Assembly: GCA_012963885.1 (NCBI GenBank)
Contig: DTUY01000304.1
Coordinates: forward strand, 77,070-116,017
Length of the DNA stretch: 38,948 nt
Reading direction: 5' to 3'
Origin: Candidatus Poribacteria bacterium
GTDB taxonomy: Bacteria > Poribacteria > WGA-4E > UBA9662
Part shown: positions 25,087 through 35,474 of the stretch, piece after piece
Layout: each line of letters opens with the position of its first letter
Position numbering within the stretch: position 1 is the stretch's first letter
Position numbers and translations under genes: made by a program
The notes under the pieces: model-generated
Seen by the model: the letters and a program-made list of their open reading frames with translations, nothing else
Databases searched by the model: none
What the model was told of the DNA's origin: nothing

Positions 25087-27198
25087 TCAATACAGCTTTT
25101 CGATTCGTAGTGGGATTTTCTCTCTGTTTTTAGTAACTATTTGGGTGTGTATATCCTGACCGAGAAAAATCAAATTTTGATTGCCAGTTTCAACCCGTTC
25201 AATAATTGCATGAGTTGAATTTAAGCCGCCTAACCACCAGCGATTGTCAGTAATGTAAACGAGATCGGATATTTTGGCATTGAGTCCATCTGCTAAGGAT
25301 TGGGATATAGACACAAACGGCAGTTGATGTGCACCCGTTCTGGTTATTTCTTCATCCAAGGTTGCCGGCAAAGCAAAATCGAATTGGCTTTCTCTCTCTG
25401 GGCCGGCAGATCCTTTATATCGTTCCAATGCCTTTTCAATTGTTCCCCAAACGTATCCGTTTTGCTTCTCAAATGGTTCTGGAGAGGTGAAAAAGGTGGT
25501 GATGAGTCCAATTCCAGTGCTGATAGACAAGCCATAAAAAGCACGCATAAATTTATACTGGCTCATACCAGAAAAAATACTGCTTCCAGATGATCCTATC
25601 GGCACGCCATGGGCAAAAGGGCTAATAATCTCCGGTAAAAATAATGAAAGAACGATTGCTCCCATTCCACCGATTAAGGTGTACAAGGCTGCTTGTCGAG
25701 TATAACGACGCCAAAAGACACTAAACAAGAGAGTGACAACTAAAGGTGGGGTAACAGCAGCCGTAAAGGCACCATGAGCTTCGTAGACTGTTTTGAAAGA
25801 CATAAATACTGGAACCAAAAGTACACCTAGCAATGTAACTGATACTGAGCTCCATCGGGCAACTTTCAAAAGTTTCTTTTCGGATGCATTAGGGTTAAAT
25901 ATCGGTTGGTATAGATCGTTAACTACAATGGCTGCAATGGCTGTGATAAGTGTATCTACCGTTGACATTAATGCTGCTGTCATGGTTGCTAGGATTAATC
26001 CAAAAACGCCTGGCTTACTTAAGAGCTCGGAGGCAACGAAGAAAGCCTCATCTGCCCTGATATTTGGTGGTAAGATTCCTGCATGAACTAGTGCTTTTGC
26101 TACCCATCCACCTGAGGCAACCACAATTGCCGCGATTGGCATCAGAACCAGCACCACCACCAATATGGCTTTCCTGCCGTCCATTAGCGACTTTGCTGAC
26201 ATGAACCTCATGGCGAATCCTTGGTTTAAAAAAAAGAACATAGCTGTGTTGGCCATGCCGTCTTGCCAAAATATACCGACACTTGGAAAGGACGGATCTG
26301 AATTGAAGTTAGGAAAAGCTAAGCGGTGTGCACGAGGAAGATGTCCCCAGAATTGTTCCAGTCCTCCAAGATAATTAATGCCCAGAAACAGTATAAGTAT
26401 CCCAGTTGCAAGTAGCATCATGCCTTGGAAGAGATCGGTCATAATCACGCTGGTTTGTCCTCCGGCCGTGACATAGACCGCAGATATTGCCGCCATCAGA
26501 CTTGCTGATGCTATAATCGGCCATCCTAGCAGGATATTTAGCACCTTTCCCATAGTGAATAGGTTTACGCCGACATAGCCGATTAGGTAAATTAAAATGA
26601 AGGCAGTGACCCAACCGCGCACCTGTCGGTCAAACCGTTTCTCAAAGTATTCAGGAATAGAAGTCAACCGGGAGAAATACATAATGGGGAGCCACCCAAA
26701 TAGGAGTAATGGCAGCCACATCCAGTCATTGGAATAGGTTTGGCTGCTACCTAACCCATAGGTATAGGCAACACGGCTATATTTGACAAAGCTGTATGAA
26801 CCGATAGTTGTTGCCACCAAGCTAAAGGTAATGAGCCACCATGAGAACCGCTGACCTCCAAAGAAAAAATCTTTTAAGGTTTTCTGTCTGCGGCTGAATC
26901 TAGTGCCAACAACCAGAATTATGATGAAATAAACGACCATGATCCCATAATCCAGAGGAGTTCCCAAGGTGGATTTTCTAGTTTCACCCCCAGTGTAAGG
27001 TACAGCATCCAACTCAGACATAGGTGCAAATTGTAGATAGCCGTGAAGGATAAAGAAGAATAGGAAGGTTACCAATAGAGCTAGGAGGTTTTTCAACTTG
27101 CCACTGGAAATGCCGATATACCCTTGTTTAAAAGCATAGAATAACCCGGTACCGAATACAATCGACCCTATGGCATACTGGTAAATGAAATGGATCAT
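25087..27198 (-). CDS. Sodium:solute symporter family (SSS) transporter with N- and C-terminal extensions
   Basis: The protein of about 703 residues is an inner-membrane transporter. The SSS core starts near residue 83 (LDYGIMVVYFIIILVVGTRF). It includes the FFFGGQRFSWWLITFSLVATTIGSYSF segment lining the sodium site, a YVTAGGQTSVIMTDLFQG helix and ATMTAALMSTVDTLITAIAA. Before the core there are two extra membrane helices (about 1-50) and a loop. After the last helix (about 565) comes a cytoplasmic tail of about 130 residues (FDFALPATLDEEITRTGAHQ...). The closest family resemblance is to sodium/sugar or proline-type carriers, and the substrate is unknown. I chose ATG 27198 with GGAGAGA about nine bases upstream over an in-frame TTG at 27216. 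Confidence 0.9.
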   Translation of the reverse strand: MIHFIYQYAIGSIVFGTGLFYAFKQGYIGISSGKLKNLLALLVTFLFFFILHGYLQFAPMSELDAVPYTGGETRKSTLGTPLDYGIMVVYFIIILVVGTRFSRRQKTLKDFFFGGQRFSWWLITFSLVATTIGSYSFVKYSRVAYTYGLGSSQTYSNDWMWLPLLLFGWLPIMYFSRLTSIPEYFEKRFDRQVRGWVTAFILIYLIGYVGVNLFTMGKVLNILLGWPIIASASLMAAISAVYVTAGGQTSVIMTDLFQGMMLLATGILILFLGINYLGGLEQFWGHLPRAHRLAFPNFNSDPSFPSVGIFWQDGMANTAMFFFLNQGFAMRFMSAKSLMDGRKAILVVVLVLMPIAAIVVASGGWVAKALVHAGILPPNIRADEAFFVASELLSKPGVFGLILATMTAALMSTVDTLITAIAAIVVNDLYQPIFNPNASEKKLLKVARWSSVSVTLLGVLLVPVFMSFKTVYEAHGAFTAAVTPPLVVTLLFSVFWRRYTRQAALYTLIGGMGAIVLSLFLPEIISPFAHGVPIGSSGSSIFSGMSQYKFMRAFYGLSISTGIGLITTFFTSPEPFEKQNGYVWGTIEKALERYKGSAGPERESQFDFALPATLDEEITRTGAHQLPFVSISQSLADGLNAKISDLVYITDNRWWLGGLNSTHAIIERVETGNQNLIFLGQDIHTQIVTKNREKIPLRIEKLY

Positions 27199-27358
27199 TT
27201 TATGTTGTCTCTCCAATAATATACTATTAAATCAATTGTTCTTATTGTTGTCTTGAGACACTCTGGATTGTAGCACTGCTGATCTAGACGTAGCAACTGA
27301 AAAGTAGTGTGGATGTCAATGCTGTTTTGTATTAGGAGTGTCCAAAACGGAGGAGATC

Positions 27359-27387
27359 TTGACACAAAACTTGACCTATGATAAACT
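27359..27387 (+). promoter_or_regulatory. Promoter of tRNA-Pro
   Basis: TTGACA (27359-27364), a 17-base spacer and TAAACT (27382-27387, 4 of 6). Transcription would begin about 19 bases before the tRNA. Confidence 0.45.
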
Positions 27388-27412
27388 TGATTTTCCGTAG
27401 TTGCAAACCTGT

Positions 27413-27487
27413 CGGGGCGTAGCGCAGTCTGGTTAGCGTGCATCGTTCGGGACGATGAGGTCGGAAGTTCAAATCTTCTCGCCCCGA
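27413..27487 (+). tRNA. tRNA-Pro(CGG)
   Basis: The acceptor stem CGGGGCG pairs with CGCCCCG, followed by discriminator A. The anticodon stem CATCG/CGATG encloses TTCGGGA, giving anticodon CGG at 27448-27450. The T arm GGAAG-TTCAAAT-CTTCT pairs with one G-T. CCA is not encoded. Bacterial tRNA-Pro(CGG) with a G following the anticodon fits this loop. Confidence 0.95.
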
Positions 27488-27507
27488 TTGTTTCAAGTTG
27501 GATGGAT

Positions 27508-27550
27508 AATAGATAACGCAGCAATTTCGAAGATTGCTGCGTTATCTATT
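27508..27550 (+). terminator. 18-bp perfect hairpin after tRNA-Pro
   Basis: AATAGATAACGCAGCAAT (27508-27525), a 7-base loop, and its exact complement (27533-27550), followed by TGTTT. It lies 20 bases after the tRNA and 25 bases before recO, most simply the terminator of the tRNA transcript. Confidence 0.75.
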
Positions 27551-27575
27551 TGTTTAGACTTAATGCGGCTTAAAG

Positions 27576-28325
27576 ATGGCAGTCCAAAAGACGGAAGCTA
27601 TTATAATTCGATCCTATCCTCTGAGTGATTCGTCGAAGATCTTGACGTTCTACACTAGAGAGTTTGGGAAAGTCCGTGCTGTCGCTAAGGGGGCCAAACG
27701 TGCGAAAAGCAAATTCAGGGGAAATGTTGAACTGCTGAATCATGGATTGCTGATTTTTTTCGAGAAGCCTAACCGTGACTTGCAGAATGTTAATGAATTT
27801 GATCTCATCGACTGTTTCGATCAATTGAAACAGGATTTTGATCAAACGATCTATGCTTGTTATTACAGTGAACTTGTAGACGCAATTGAATCTGAGGGTG
27901 GTGCCAACCAAGACGTTTTTAACTTGCTAATTCGTGCTTTCAAAATGTTACCATGCACTAAGGACATTCCACTTCTCGCCAGAATCTTTGAACTTTGCTT
28001 GCTTGATAAAGCTGGTTATATGCCAATTTTTTCACACTGTATAGTTTGTAGTGAACTTTTGGTAGATGTAGCAGCTAGGTTTAGTGATCGGTTAGGTGGG
28101 TTAATTTGTTGGAATTGCCGAGGTCAGGATTTGCATTCAGTCTCAATATCATCAGAGAGTATAGAGTTATTGAAAACACTTCAACAGATAGATATGTCAT
28201 CCGTCTCTCGTGTTCAGGCATCACAACAAAATCACCAAGAATTAAAAATGGTTCTTTCCTCCTTAATTGCGTGTCAAACCCAGCGACAAATAAAGAGCTT
28301 AAAGTTTATTGAAAATTTAAAATGA
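27576..28325 (+). CDS. recO: DNA repair protein RecO
   Basis: Recombination mediator that helps load RecA onto SSB-coated DNA with RecR. The 249-residue protein begins with the OB-fold block KTEAIIIRSYPLSDSSKILT, followed by FGKVRAVAKGAKRAKSKFRG and the LNHGLLIFFEKPNRDL strand. The C-terminal helical domain holds a CxxC...CxxC zinc site (Cys155, Cys158, Cys178, Cys181: HCIVCSE, ICWNCRG). The start ATG is 25 bases beyond the tRNA-Pro hairpin. recO followed directly by the glycyl-tRNA synthetase genes is a familiar bacterial order. Confidence 0.93.
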   Translation: MAVQKTEAIIIRSYPLSDSSKILTFYTREFGKVRAVAKGAKRAKSKFRGNVELLNHGLLIFFEKPNRDLQNVNEFDLIDCFDQLKQDFDQTIYACYYSELVDAIESEGGANQDVFNLLIRAFKMLPCTKDIPLLARIFELCLLDKAGYMPIFSHCIVCSELLVDVAARFSDRLGGLICWNCRGQDLHSVSISSESIELLKTLQQIDMSSVSRVQASQQNHQELKMVLSSLIACQTQRQIKSLKFIENLK

Positions 28326-28334
28326 AGAGAGTCT

Positions 28335-31328
28335 ATGACCTTTCAAGAAATCATCTTAAACTTGCAGAAGTTCTGGGCAGATTATGGCTGCACCATTACA
28401 CAGCCTTATGATATAGAGGTGGGCGCAGGCACTTTTAATCCAGCTACATTCCTGCGTTGCCTGGGACCAGAGCCATGGAACGTTGCCTACGTTGAACCTT
28501 CACGTCGTCCAACAGACGGCCGGTACGGTGATAATCCATATCGGCTTGGTGCTTATTATCAGTATCAGGTGATTCTTAAACCACCGCCAGCTGATGTTTT
28601 GCCTCTCTATCTGGAAAGCTTAAAGAATCTGGGTGTCGATCCACGTACGAATGACTTCCGTTTCGTGGAGGACGATTGGGAGTCTCCAACCCTCGGAGCG
28701 TCTGGTTTGGGGTGGGAGGTTTGGTGGAATGGTGCGGAAATCACCCAGTTTACTTACTTTCAACAGATGGGTAGTTGTGATCTTAATCCGATATGCGCGG
28801 AGTTGACTTATGGATTAGAACGTATCGCTTTGTATCTGCAGAATGTTAATAGTGTATATGATATTCGGTGGAACGAACATTTGAACTATGGTGATATACA
28901 CCATCAAAGTGAGGTCGAATTCTCGAAGTACAGCTTTAAAGTCGCCAATACCGAGATGCTTTTTAATTTATTCAATATCTATGAGAAAGAAGTTTTTGAC
29001 TGTTTAGATCACGAACTGGTTTTACCGGCAGCTGATTATGTGCTTAAATCTTCTCACGCTTTTAATTTGCTTGATGCCCGTGGTGTGATAAGCGTTACTG
29101 AGCGTGGTGGTTACATTGAACGAGTGCGGCGTATGGCCCAGCGCAGCGCACAAGCCTATTTAGATCAAAGAATTGACCTTGGTCATCCTCTCGGTTTAGC
29201 TGTAGAAAAAAAGCAAAAACCCAAGGAAAATCGCTCGCAATTGGTTACTGACAGTGAAACGGCGGATTTCCTCTTTGAAATTGGTACGGAAGAGATTCCA
29301 GCAAGTTATATTCCTCCAGCGCTTAATCAACTACAGAGTATAGCGAAAGAAACGCTTACCACGCAAAATCTGTCATTTGGAGAACTAAGAGTAATGGGAA
29401 CTCCAAGAAGACTTGCTCTGTCAGTTAGCGATCTTGAAACACTGCAACCAGATCAATCAGTTGAAGTAACCGGGCCACCCAAGAAAGCGGCCTACGATAC
29501 TGGAGGTAACCCGACTAAAGCCGCAATGGGCTTTGCAAAGTCTCAAGGGGTTAATATAGATGACCTTCGTATTGTCGAGACACCTCGCGGTGAATATGTC
29601 TCCGCGACAAAATTGCAGAAAGGACGTTCCTCTTCGGATATTCTGGCAGAACTACTACCGAATTGGATTAATTCGCTTGATTTTCCTAAAACTATGCGGT
29701 GGGATAATCTTCGGTTCGCCCGCCCGATTCGCTGGATTGTGGCTATCTTGAAAGATCAAGAAATTCGGTTTCAACTTGATACGCTTACTGCAGGTCGAAT
29801 AACATATGGGCATCGATCTCTAAGCCCGGAACCAATAGAGCTTGATTCTGCCTCGGTTGATAACTATATTGACAAGTTGAAAATTGCTAATGTCATTGTT
29901 AATCATGATCTTCGCCGAATAGAAATCCAAAAGCAGATTATAGAGATTCTGAATGGTGAGGATTGTGAGGCCATTATTGATCAGAATTTGCTGGATCAGG
30001 TCAATTTTCTGGTTGAGAACCCGCAAGCAATTGTCGGTAGTTTTAGTGAATCTCACTTGGATTTGCCGGTAGAGGTCCTAATTACTTCGATGAAGAAACA
30101 CCAGCGTTATTTTCCTATGATTAAATCTGGTAAGCAACTGGTTGCCAAGTTCATCAGCATCTCAAATGGTACGAATGGTAATATCGATACTGTTCGCCAT
30201 GGGAACGAACGGGTCTTGCGTGCCAGACTTGCTGACGCCACCTTCTTTTATCAGGAAGACCGAAGAATGACATTAGCTGACCGGAATAAGAAATTACAGT
30301 CAGTGATCTTTCAAGTCAAACTTGGATCGCTCTACGATAAAATCAAACGGCTGGAGAGTCTCACTGCTTTTATTGCCCAGCAAATAAAGGTAGACGATGC
30401 TACCAAAGATTATGCAGTTAGAGCTGCTTCCCTTTGTAAATCGGATTTAACAACGCAAATGGTAGCCGAATTCCCAACACTTCAAGGCATCATGGGACGG
30501 TATTACGCCATAGATTCTGATGTGCCGCATCAAGTTGCTACTGCTATTGAGGATCACTATCGACCAGTCGCGGCTGATTCTGATCTACCCACGTCTGTTG
30601 AGGGATCGATTCTTTCCATTGCAGATAAGATCGATACAATTGTGGGTTATTTCGGTATCAATGAGAGGCCCACCGGATCGCAGGATCCCTATTCACTTCG
30701 GCGACAGGCGATCGGTATTCTGCGTGTTTTACGGGAGCTGGATTTGTCGATTTCGTTTTCTTCACTTATTGAGAAGGCGGTTGAGCTTTACAGGGTTGAT
30801 TTAGCTGAAGATACCATGGCTGGAGTGCTTGATTTTATCAGAGGAAGACTGAAAGTACTGTTGCAGACAAAGGGCTATGTCCTTGACGAAATTGAGGTGG
30901 TTTTGGCAACTGGTGAAATTGGTGTCAGCGATATTGAAAAAAGAATTCAGTCGGTATCAAATTTCCGTAGCTCTACCAATTTCAGTCAGGTCTATCCGGC
31001 TCTCAATCGTGTGTTGCGTATTTTGCCTGATTCCGCACCAACGGAAATCGATCCCAGTCTTTTTGAGAACGATGCCGAACAAAAACTCAGCTCACTTATT
31101 ACTGATGCAGACGCTGATTTGAACGAGTTGATCAAGAATCAAAATTATGATAAACTGTTAGTCAAATTATCGGCGCTCCAACCAGCGATTGACCAGTTTT
31201 TTGACCAAGTTTTAGTGATGGTTGAAGATCTAGCTATACGCCAAAATCGGTTTGCACTTTTAAATGCAATTGGCCAGAGAATCTACGCGATTGGTGATCT
31301 GACGAAATTAGTCATTTCTGGAAATTGA
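28335..31328 (+). CDS. glyQS: Glycyl-tRNA synthetase, alpha and beta subunits fused in one chain
   Basis: Charges tRNA(Gly) with glycine. Residues 1 to about 290 are a complete alpha subunit (class II catalytic core): [60 protein letters not shown] and [16 protein letters not shown] charged linker ([20 protein letters not shown]) leads into the beta subunit from about 310: [64 protein letters not shown] and a C-terminal anticodon-binding region. The length of 997 equals alpha plus beta. Most bacteria have separate glyQ and glyS; fused forms exist in a few groups such as chlamydiae. AAGAGAG precedes the ATG, and recO ends 9 bases upstream. Confidence 0.97.
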   Translation: MTFQEIILNLQKFWADYGCTITQPYDIEVGAGTFNPATFLRCLGPEPWNVAYVEPSRRPTDGRYGDNPYRLGAYYQYQVILKPPPADVLPLYLESLKNLGVDPRTNDFRFVEDDWESPTLGASGLGWEVWWNGAEITQFTYFQQMGSCDLNPICAELTYGLERIALYLQNVNSVYDIRWNEHLNYGDIHHQSEVEFSKYSFKVANTEMLFNLFNIYEKEVFDCLDHELVLPAADYVLKSSHAFNLLDARGVISVTERGGYIERVRRMAQRSAQAYLDQRIDLGHPLGLAVEKKQKPKENRSQLVTDSETADFLFEIGTEEIPASYIPPALNQLQSIAKETLTTQNLSFGELRVMGTPRRLALSVSDLETLQPDQSVEVTGPPKKAAYDTGGNPTKAAMGFAKSQGVNIDDLRIVETPRGEYVSATKLQKGRSSSDILAELLPNWINSLDFPKTMRWDNLRFARPIRWIVAILKDQEIRFQLDTLTAGRITYGHRSLSPEPIELDSASVDNYIDKLKIANVIVNHDLRRIEIQKQIIEILNGEDCEAIIDQNLLDQVNFLVENPQAIVGSFSESHLDLPVEVLITSMKKHQRYFPMIKSGKQLVAKFISISNGTNGNIDTVRHGNERVLRARLADATFFYQEDRRMTLADRNKKLQSVIFQVKLGSLYDKIKRLESLTAFIAQQIKVDDATKDYAVRAASLCKSDLTTQMVAEFPTLQGIMGRYYAIDSDVPHQVATAIEDHYRPVAADSDLPTSVEGSILSIADKIDTIVGYFGINERPTGSQDPYSLRRQAIGILRVLRELDLSISFSSLIEKAVELYRVDLAEDTMAGVLDFIRGRLKVLLQTKGYVLDEIEVVLATGEIGVSDIEKRIQSVSNFRSSTNFSQVYPALNRVLRILPDSAPTEIDPSLFENDAEQKLSSLITDADADLNELIKNQNYDKLLVKLSALQPAIDQFFDQVLVMVEDLAIRQNRFALLNAIGQRIYAIGDLTKLVISGN

Positions 31329-31348
31329 AGGCGTTAGAAGGAAAGAAA

Positions 31349-34300
31349 ATGCGAATTAAACTTATTTTATTAATTACTTTTGCCATTCTAATGGCAGGAT
31401 TGTTTGCAGGTTGTGGAGAGAGAGAGAACAAGAATATCCTGCAGGCTAGGCTTGCCTTGGGTAATAAGAAGTATCAAAACGCGCGAGTTTCCATTGATGC
31501 TGTGCTTAAGACTAATCCAAATTTATATGAAGCCAAGCTGTTAGATATTATTTTAAAGATAGAAACCGGAACCGTTAAACTCGAAGAAGCCGTTTCGAAG
31601 ATCGTTGAGGAACTCCAGCTGATTAACCAAGAAATCCAGACTCTCGAGACAAAAGAGGATCCAGACTCTGATGACTTAGATCTACTCGAAGTACGCATCC
31701 GCTCTCGGAATGCTGTCACAGGCTCTCTTGTTCAGGTTCTTAATGGGAAATCGCTGGAACCAACTAAAGATCTTGTGGTTGTATTGCTTGAAGGAGAAAA
31801 GTGTTATAGTGCAATAGCGCGTGAATTGGCTAAAGATCTCGTTGGGGAAATGGGAGATACCGCCTCAGATTATCTCACCCAAATAGCAATAAAACATCCA
31901 TCCAGTGATATTCGTAAGTCAGCAGCAAAACATCTCGGGGACATGAAGGATTTGAAGTTCATCACAATTTTCCACCAGATACTTAAGAATAAAAATGAAT
32001 CACCAGAAGTGCTTTACGAGGTAGTTGTTGCGCTTGAACAGATGCTTTTTCCCGGAATTCTACCGATTCTTAAAACGGCTACTCAAACAAATTCTGCCCA
32101 AGTTCGGATGTATGCTGCCCGATTAATTGGCCAGCTGAAGGCGATTGATGCCATCGATGATTTGCTGAGGTTATTCGCTGATTCAAATACCTACGTCAGG
32201 GGACAGGCTCAATCTGCCTTGATTCATATCGGTGTTCCTTCAATTGAACGGCTTATTGAGGTTCTGGATAAGAAAGCTGTGAATATTGTTCCGGATAGAA
32301 ATTCTGGTTTTATGTCAGCATCCCAATTTATCGCTACTGCCTATATTGATGAAGATCGGCGAACGTCACGAAGATTGGATGTTCAAAGAACAGCAATAGA
32401 GGCTCTCGGTATCCTTGATGCCCGTCAGGCAATTCCACAACTGATTGATTTGCTTGATGATGATGACCTGAATGGGAGTGCAGTTAGTGCTCTCACCGCG
32501 ATGGGAACGCTAACACTCCCACGTTTAGCATCTGGCAAAAAAAACTCAGAAGGAAATCTCATCAATTCATTAATAAATACTATGGGAGATATGGGTAAGA
32601 GCAATCAAGTCCGAATTCGGTCTGTTCAGATTCTAAGCAATATTGGCGACCTGAGAGCAGTTGAAGTACTTGTTAACGCTCTGGAAACGGATCCACTCAA
32701 AGAAATACGCGCAATTGCAGCATCTGCAATCGGTAACATGAGAGCACGTGGTAGCACTCTAGAAATCCAATCGGTCAAAGCTTTGACAAAATCGTTGAGT
32801 GATGATAATGATACAATCGTGATCAATGCATCAAAAGCACTTGGTCAATTGCATGTTCGATATGATAAAGCCGATCAGAAGCTGGTTAAGATCGCTCAGG
32901 ACAAGGGAAGAAGGGAAACAGTTAGACGTGAAGCGCTTAATGCCTTGATGATTTTGAAACCTCAGCATGCTATTCAACCAATGCTGCGAATTATGTTCAG
33001 TGATGATACCAGTCCTGACTTGCGCCGAGCAGCTGTTAAAGTCTTGGGTGAAATAGGAGACGATGCAACTAACCCTCCACTGATATGGGCTTTGTCTACT
33101 CGCTACGAAAATGTCAGGAAATTTCAAGGGCGCGTGAAGAGAAAATACAAATCTAATCTCTCCAATTTTACTGCTGATATTAAGGGATTTGATATTGATT
33201 GGGATGGTCATCCTGATTATCAAGTGCCATCTTATGGTAACTGGGGAGAGCTGAAGCCGATTCCAGGATTGGTTCGTAGTGAGATCGCAGTGGCACTCAA
33301 AAGATTTGGCGGGGATAAAGAAGTAGTTAATTCCCTTGTTGAAGCGCTAGAAAAAGATGAACGTGCCACTGTCCGTAAAAATGCTGCCTGGGCATTGGGA
33401 GAGATCAAAGGTGAAAAAGCTAGAGAGCAACTTATTATCGCATTGAAAAAGGATAAACAAGGAGTGGTTCGACAGGAAGCAGCAGCCGCTTTAGGAAAGA
33501 TCGGTGGAGTTGAAGTGGTAGCCCCTTTACTTGATTCGCTCATGAAAGATAAATATGAAACGACTCGAAGAAAAGCCACCATTGCATTGCGGGAAATTGA
33601 AACCGAAAAAAGCAACAGGGGACTTGTCAATCTTCTTAGGAAGGGTGTTGGGACCTTTGAAGAGAAGAAGGAGAGTCGTTCAGTTTTGGATCAGGTAAGG
33701 ACATCGCTGAGAATAGGTGGTACTGCTGCAACTTCTGATATCTTATTGGAATTCCTGAAATCTGATAGCGATGATGAGTGGGTTCGTTGGGCAGTTGTTG
33801 ATGCACTCGGTGCTATCCACAGCAAGAAAGCTGTTGATTCCGTTGTCAAAGAATTAGAAAATGAAAGCTATATTGTGCGAAAAAAAGCTGTCGCTACACT
33901 TGGTAATTACAAAAGCCGCCAAACTGTTGAACAGCTGATTGAAATACTTAACGATTCCTCTGAATCAAAATCGATTCGGGCACGAGCAGCCGCTTCACTG
34001 GGGAAATTACGAGATGAAAGGGCTGTTGATCATTTAATCAAAGTTCTTGATACTGGCATAGCCGAAATCCAATTACATGCTGTAAACGCTCTTGGATCGA
34101 TAAAGGCAGCAAATGCTGTCTCGCTGATTCTGGCTTTGCTTGATAATCTGTTGACAGACCAGTTGGTTCGTGAGGCTTGTGTTAATGCGCTTGGTTCAAT
34201 TGGTGATAAACGCGCGGAACCCGTAATTTCCAAGATTTTCAGGTCTGAATCGGGAGATATATTCAAAGGCGCCATTAAAGCGCTTGGTAGTTTAAAGACA

Positions 34301-35182
34301 ATAGAAGCTATTCCAGAACTAATTGGAATTGTTGAGGATCTGGATGCAGATTCGGGTGCCCGGAAATTTGCGGCAACGGCGCTCGCTTCCATTGGCGATG
34401 ACCGTGCGGCAGAAGCGTTAGCCAAGCGTCTGATAGATCAATTTGAGTACAAGATTGATCTAGATGTAGATGGGCTCAAACGAAATTATACATGGGAATC
34501 ACTAGTTTTATCTGCAAAATCCTTTGAATTACCGAATTTGATAGACCAAAAAATGATAGACCGCATTGAAGATCCATGGGAAGATTATCCTGTCCAAAAC
34601 GCTGCTATAGTTGCTTTAAGCCGGTCGAAATCGAAAACAGCAACCGATTATCTTATGTCCTACCTCGAGTCTCGACCAATGCTACTTGAAAATGATAACT
34701 CGGTCAGACATCAAGCCGTTGTAAGAGCGATTGGTGAATCAGGTCAAATCCAGTTTAAAGATAAACTGGTTGAATTGATGAAAGATAAAAGTGGAGTTCT
34801 GGACGACCGGCGTGCGGCAATACAAGGTGTTGGCGCGCTTGCTGACTCTTCCACTTTTCAAGATTTGATTGACATTTTGAATGATGAGACAAATGTCATA
34901 GAACTTCGACAAGATGCGGCCACCGCACTGGGCAAGATCGGGAACGATCAAGTCGTATCAAGTTTGATTGGTGAACTTGATAAATTGCAAACAGCCAATA
35001 AGAAAAAAGCTTTAAGACTGAATATCATTCGTATTCTGGCTGATGCTAAATCTGAAAAAGCTGTTATCGTACTTGAAAAAGCCCTGGAAGATCCAGATAG
35101 TGATGTCCATTTTACGGCAGCTGACGCGCTTTTCCAAATTGCTGGCGATGGGTATGGTTACAGTCGAATTAATACACTTTGA
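31349..35182 (+). CDS. Large HEAT-repeat lipoprotein
   Basis: The 1277-residue protein begins with a lipoprotein signal: MRIKLILLITFAILMAG then LFAGC, with acylated Cys22 predicted. Residues 30-100 resemble a TPR pair (NILQARLALGNKKYQNARVS...). From about 180 to the end there are some twenty-five or more HEAT/PBS-lyase-type helical repeats with recurring VRxxAAxALGxIGDxRAVxxL units (for example ERATVRKNAAWALGEIKGEK). An insertion at about 600-640 breaks the array (a WDGHPDYQ-containing segment). HEAT arrays are protein-binding scaffolds; the signal predicts membrane anchoring facing the periplasm or surface. AAGGA lies seven to eight bases before ATG 31349; an in-frame TTG at 31325 is less likely. 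It starts 20 bases after glyQS. Confidence 0.88.
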   Translation: MRIKLILLITFAILMAGLFAGCGERENKNILQARLALGNKKYQNARVSIDAVLKTNPNLYEAKLLDIILKIETGTVKLEEAVSKIVEELQLINQEIQTLETKEDPDSDDLDLLEVRIRSRNAVTGSLVQVLNGKSLEPTKDLVVVLLEGEKCYSAIARELAKDLVGEMGDTASDYLTQIAIKHPSSDIRKSAAKHLGDMKDLKFITIFHQILKNKNESPEVLYEVVVALEQMLFPGILPILKTATQTNSAQVRMYAARLIGQLKAIDAIDDLLRLFADSNTYVRGQAQSALIHIGVPSIERLIEVLDKKAVNIVPDRNSGFMSASQFIATAYIDEDRRTSRRLDVQRTAIEALGILDARQAIPQLIDLLDDDDLNGSAVSALTAMGTLTLPRLASGKKNSEGNLINSLINTMGDMGKSNQVRIRSVQILSNIGDLRAVEVLVNALETDPLKEIRAIAASAIGNMRARGSTLEIQSVKALTKSLSDDNDTIVINASKALGQLHVRYDKADQKLVKIAQDKGRRETVRREALNALMILKPQHAIQPMLRIMFSDDTSPDLRRAAVKVLGEIGDDATNPPLIWALSTRYENVRKFQGRVKRKYKSNLSNFTADIKGFDIDWDGHPDYQVPSYGNWGELKPIPGLVRSEIAVALKRFGGDKEVVNSLVEALEKDERATVRKNAAWALGEIKGEKAREQLIIALKKDKQGVVRQEAAAALGKIGGVEVVAPLLDSLMKDKYETTRRKATIALREIETEKSNRGLVNLLRKGVGTFEEKKESRSVLDQVRTSLRIGGTAATSDILLEFLKSDSDDEWVRWAVVDALGAIHSKKAVDSVVKELENESYIVRKKAVATLGNYKSRQTVEQLIEILNDSSESKSIRARAAASLGKLRDERAVDHLIKVLDTGIAEIQLHAVNALGSIKAANAVSLILALLDNLLTDQLVREACVNALGSIGDKRAEPVISKIFRSESGDIFKGAIKALGSLKTIEAIPELIGIVEDLDADSGARKFAATALASIGDDRAAEALAKRLIDQFEYKIDLDVDGLKRNYTWESLVLSAKSFELPNLIDQKMIDRIEDPWEDYPVQNAAIVALSRSKSKTATDYLMSYLESRPMLLENDNSVRHQAVVRAIGESGQIQFKDKLVELMKDKSGVLDDRRAAIQGVGALADSSTFQDLIDILNDETNVIELRQDAATALGKIGNDQVVSSLIGELDKLQTANKKKALRLNIIRILADAKSEKAVIVLEKALEDPDSDVHFTAADALFQIAGDGYGYSRINTL

Positions 35183-35313
35183 TTGGGTTTCTCTAATACG
35201 ACCAGTTTTTCAACCGATGTTTCTGTAAGTTGCATTCAATTTGTTTAATTGAGTTCCCTTTCCCTGTTTATTACTTGCTAGACTCTGTGCGAGATCAATC
35301 GTTGGAGGGGGGT

Positions 35314-35394
35314 ATGCTTATAAAATTAATGATTGAATCTGCTCGTCCCGTTGGAGCAGTCGGGAATACCGACTATACTTGGGATGGGTTCTAA
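35314..35394 (+). CDS. Small ORF, 26 residues, with strong ribosome binding site
   Basis: GGAGGGGGG lies directly before an ATG opening MLIKLMIESARPVGAVGNTD then YTWDGF and a TAA. The ribosome binding site is the strongest in the region. No signal or membrane segment is clear and I do not recognise it. It could be a real small protein, an upstream leader peptide for the following gene (80 bases downstream), or the start of a lost gene. Confidence 0.35.
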   Translation: MLIKLMIESARPVGAVGNTDYTWDGF

Positions 35395-35430
35395 CCATTG
35401 CGTGCCATCTGAAACAGAAAAGTTTGGAGA

Positions 35431-35446
35431 CTAGAATCATTTCTAG
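35431..35446 (+). terminator. AT-rich hairpin before the RidA-like gene
   Basis: CTAGAA-TCAT-TTCTAG followed by CTTTATTTTCT. It is weak in GC content and lies only 28 bases before the next ATG, so its role as a terminator is doubtful. Confidence 0.3.
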
Positions 35447-35474
35447 CTTTATTTTCTCCTGAAGTAAAGAACGA

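Noticed and set aside
27413-27550. tRNA-Pro as an integration site
   Set aside because: No integrase, no repeated tRNA 3' end nearby, and recO-glyQS follows in a normal housekeeping order.
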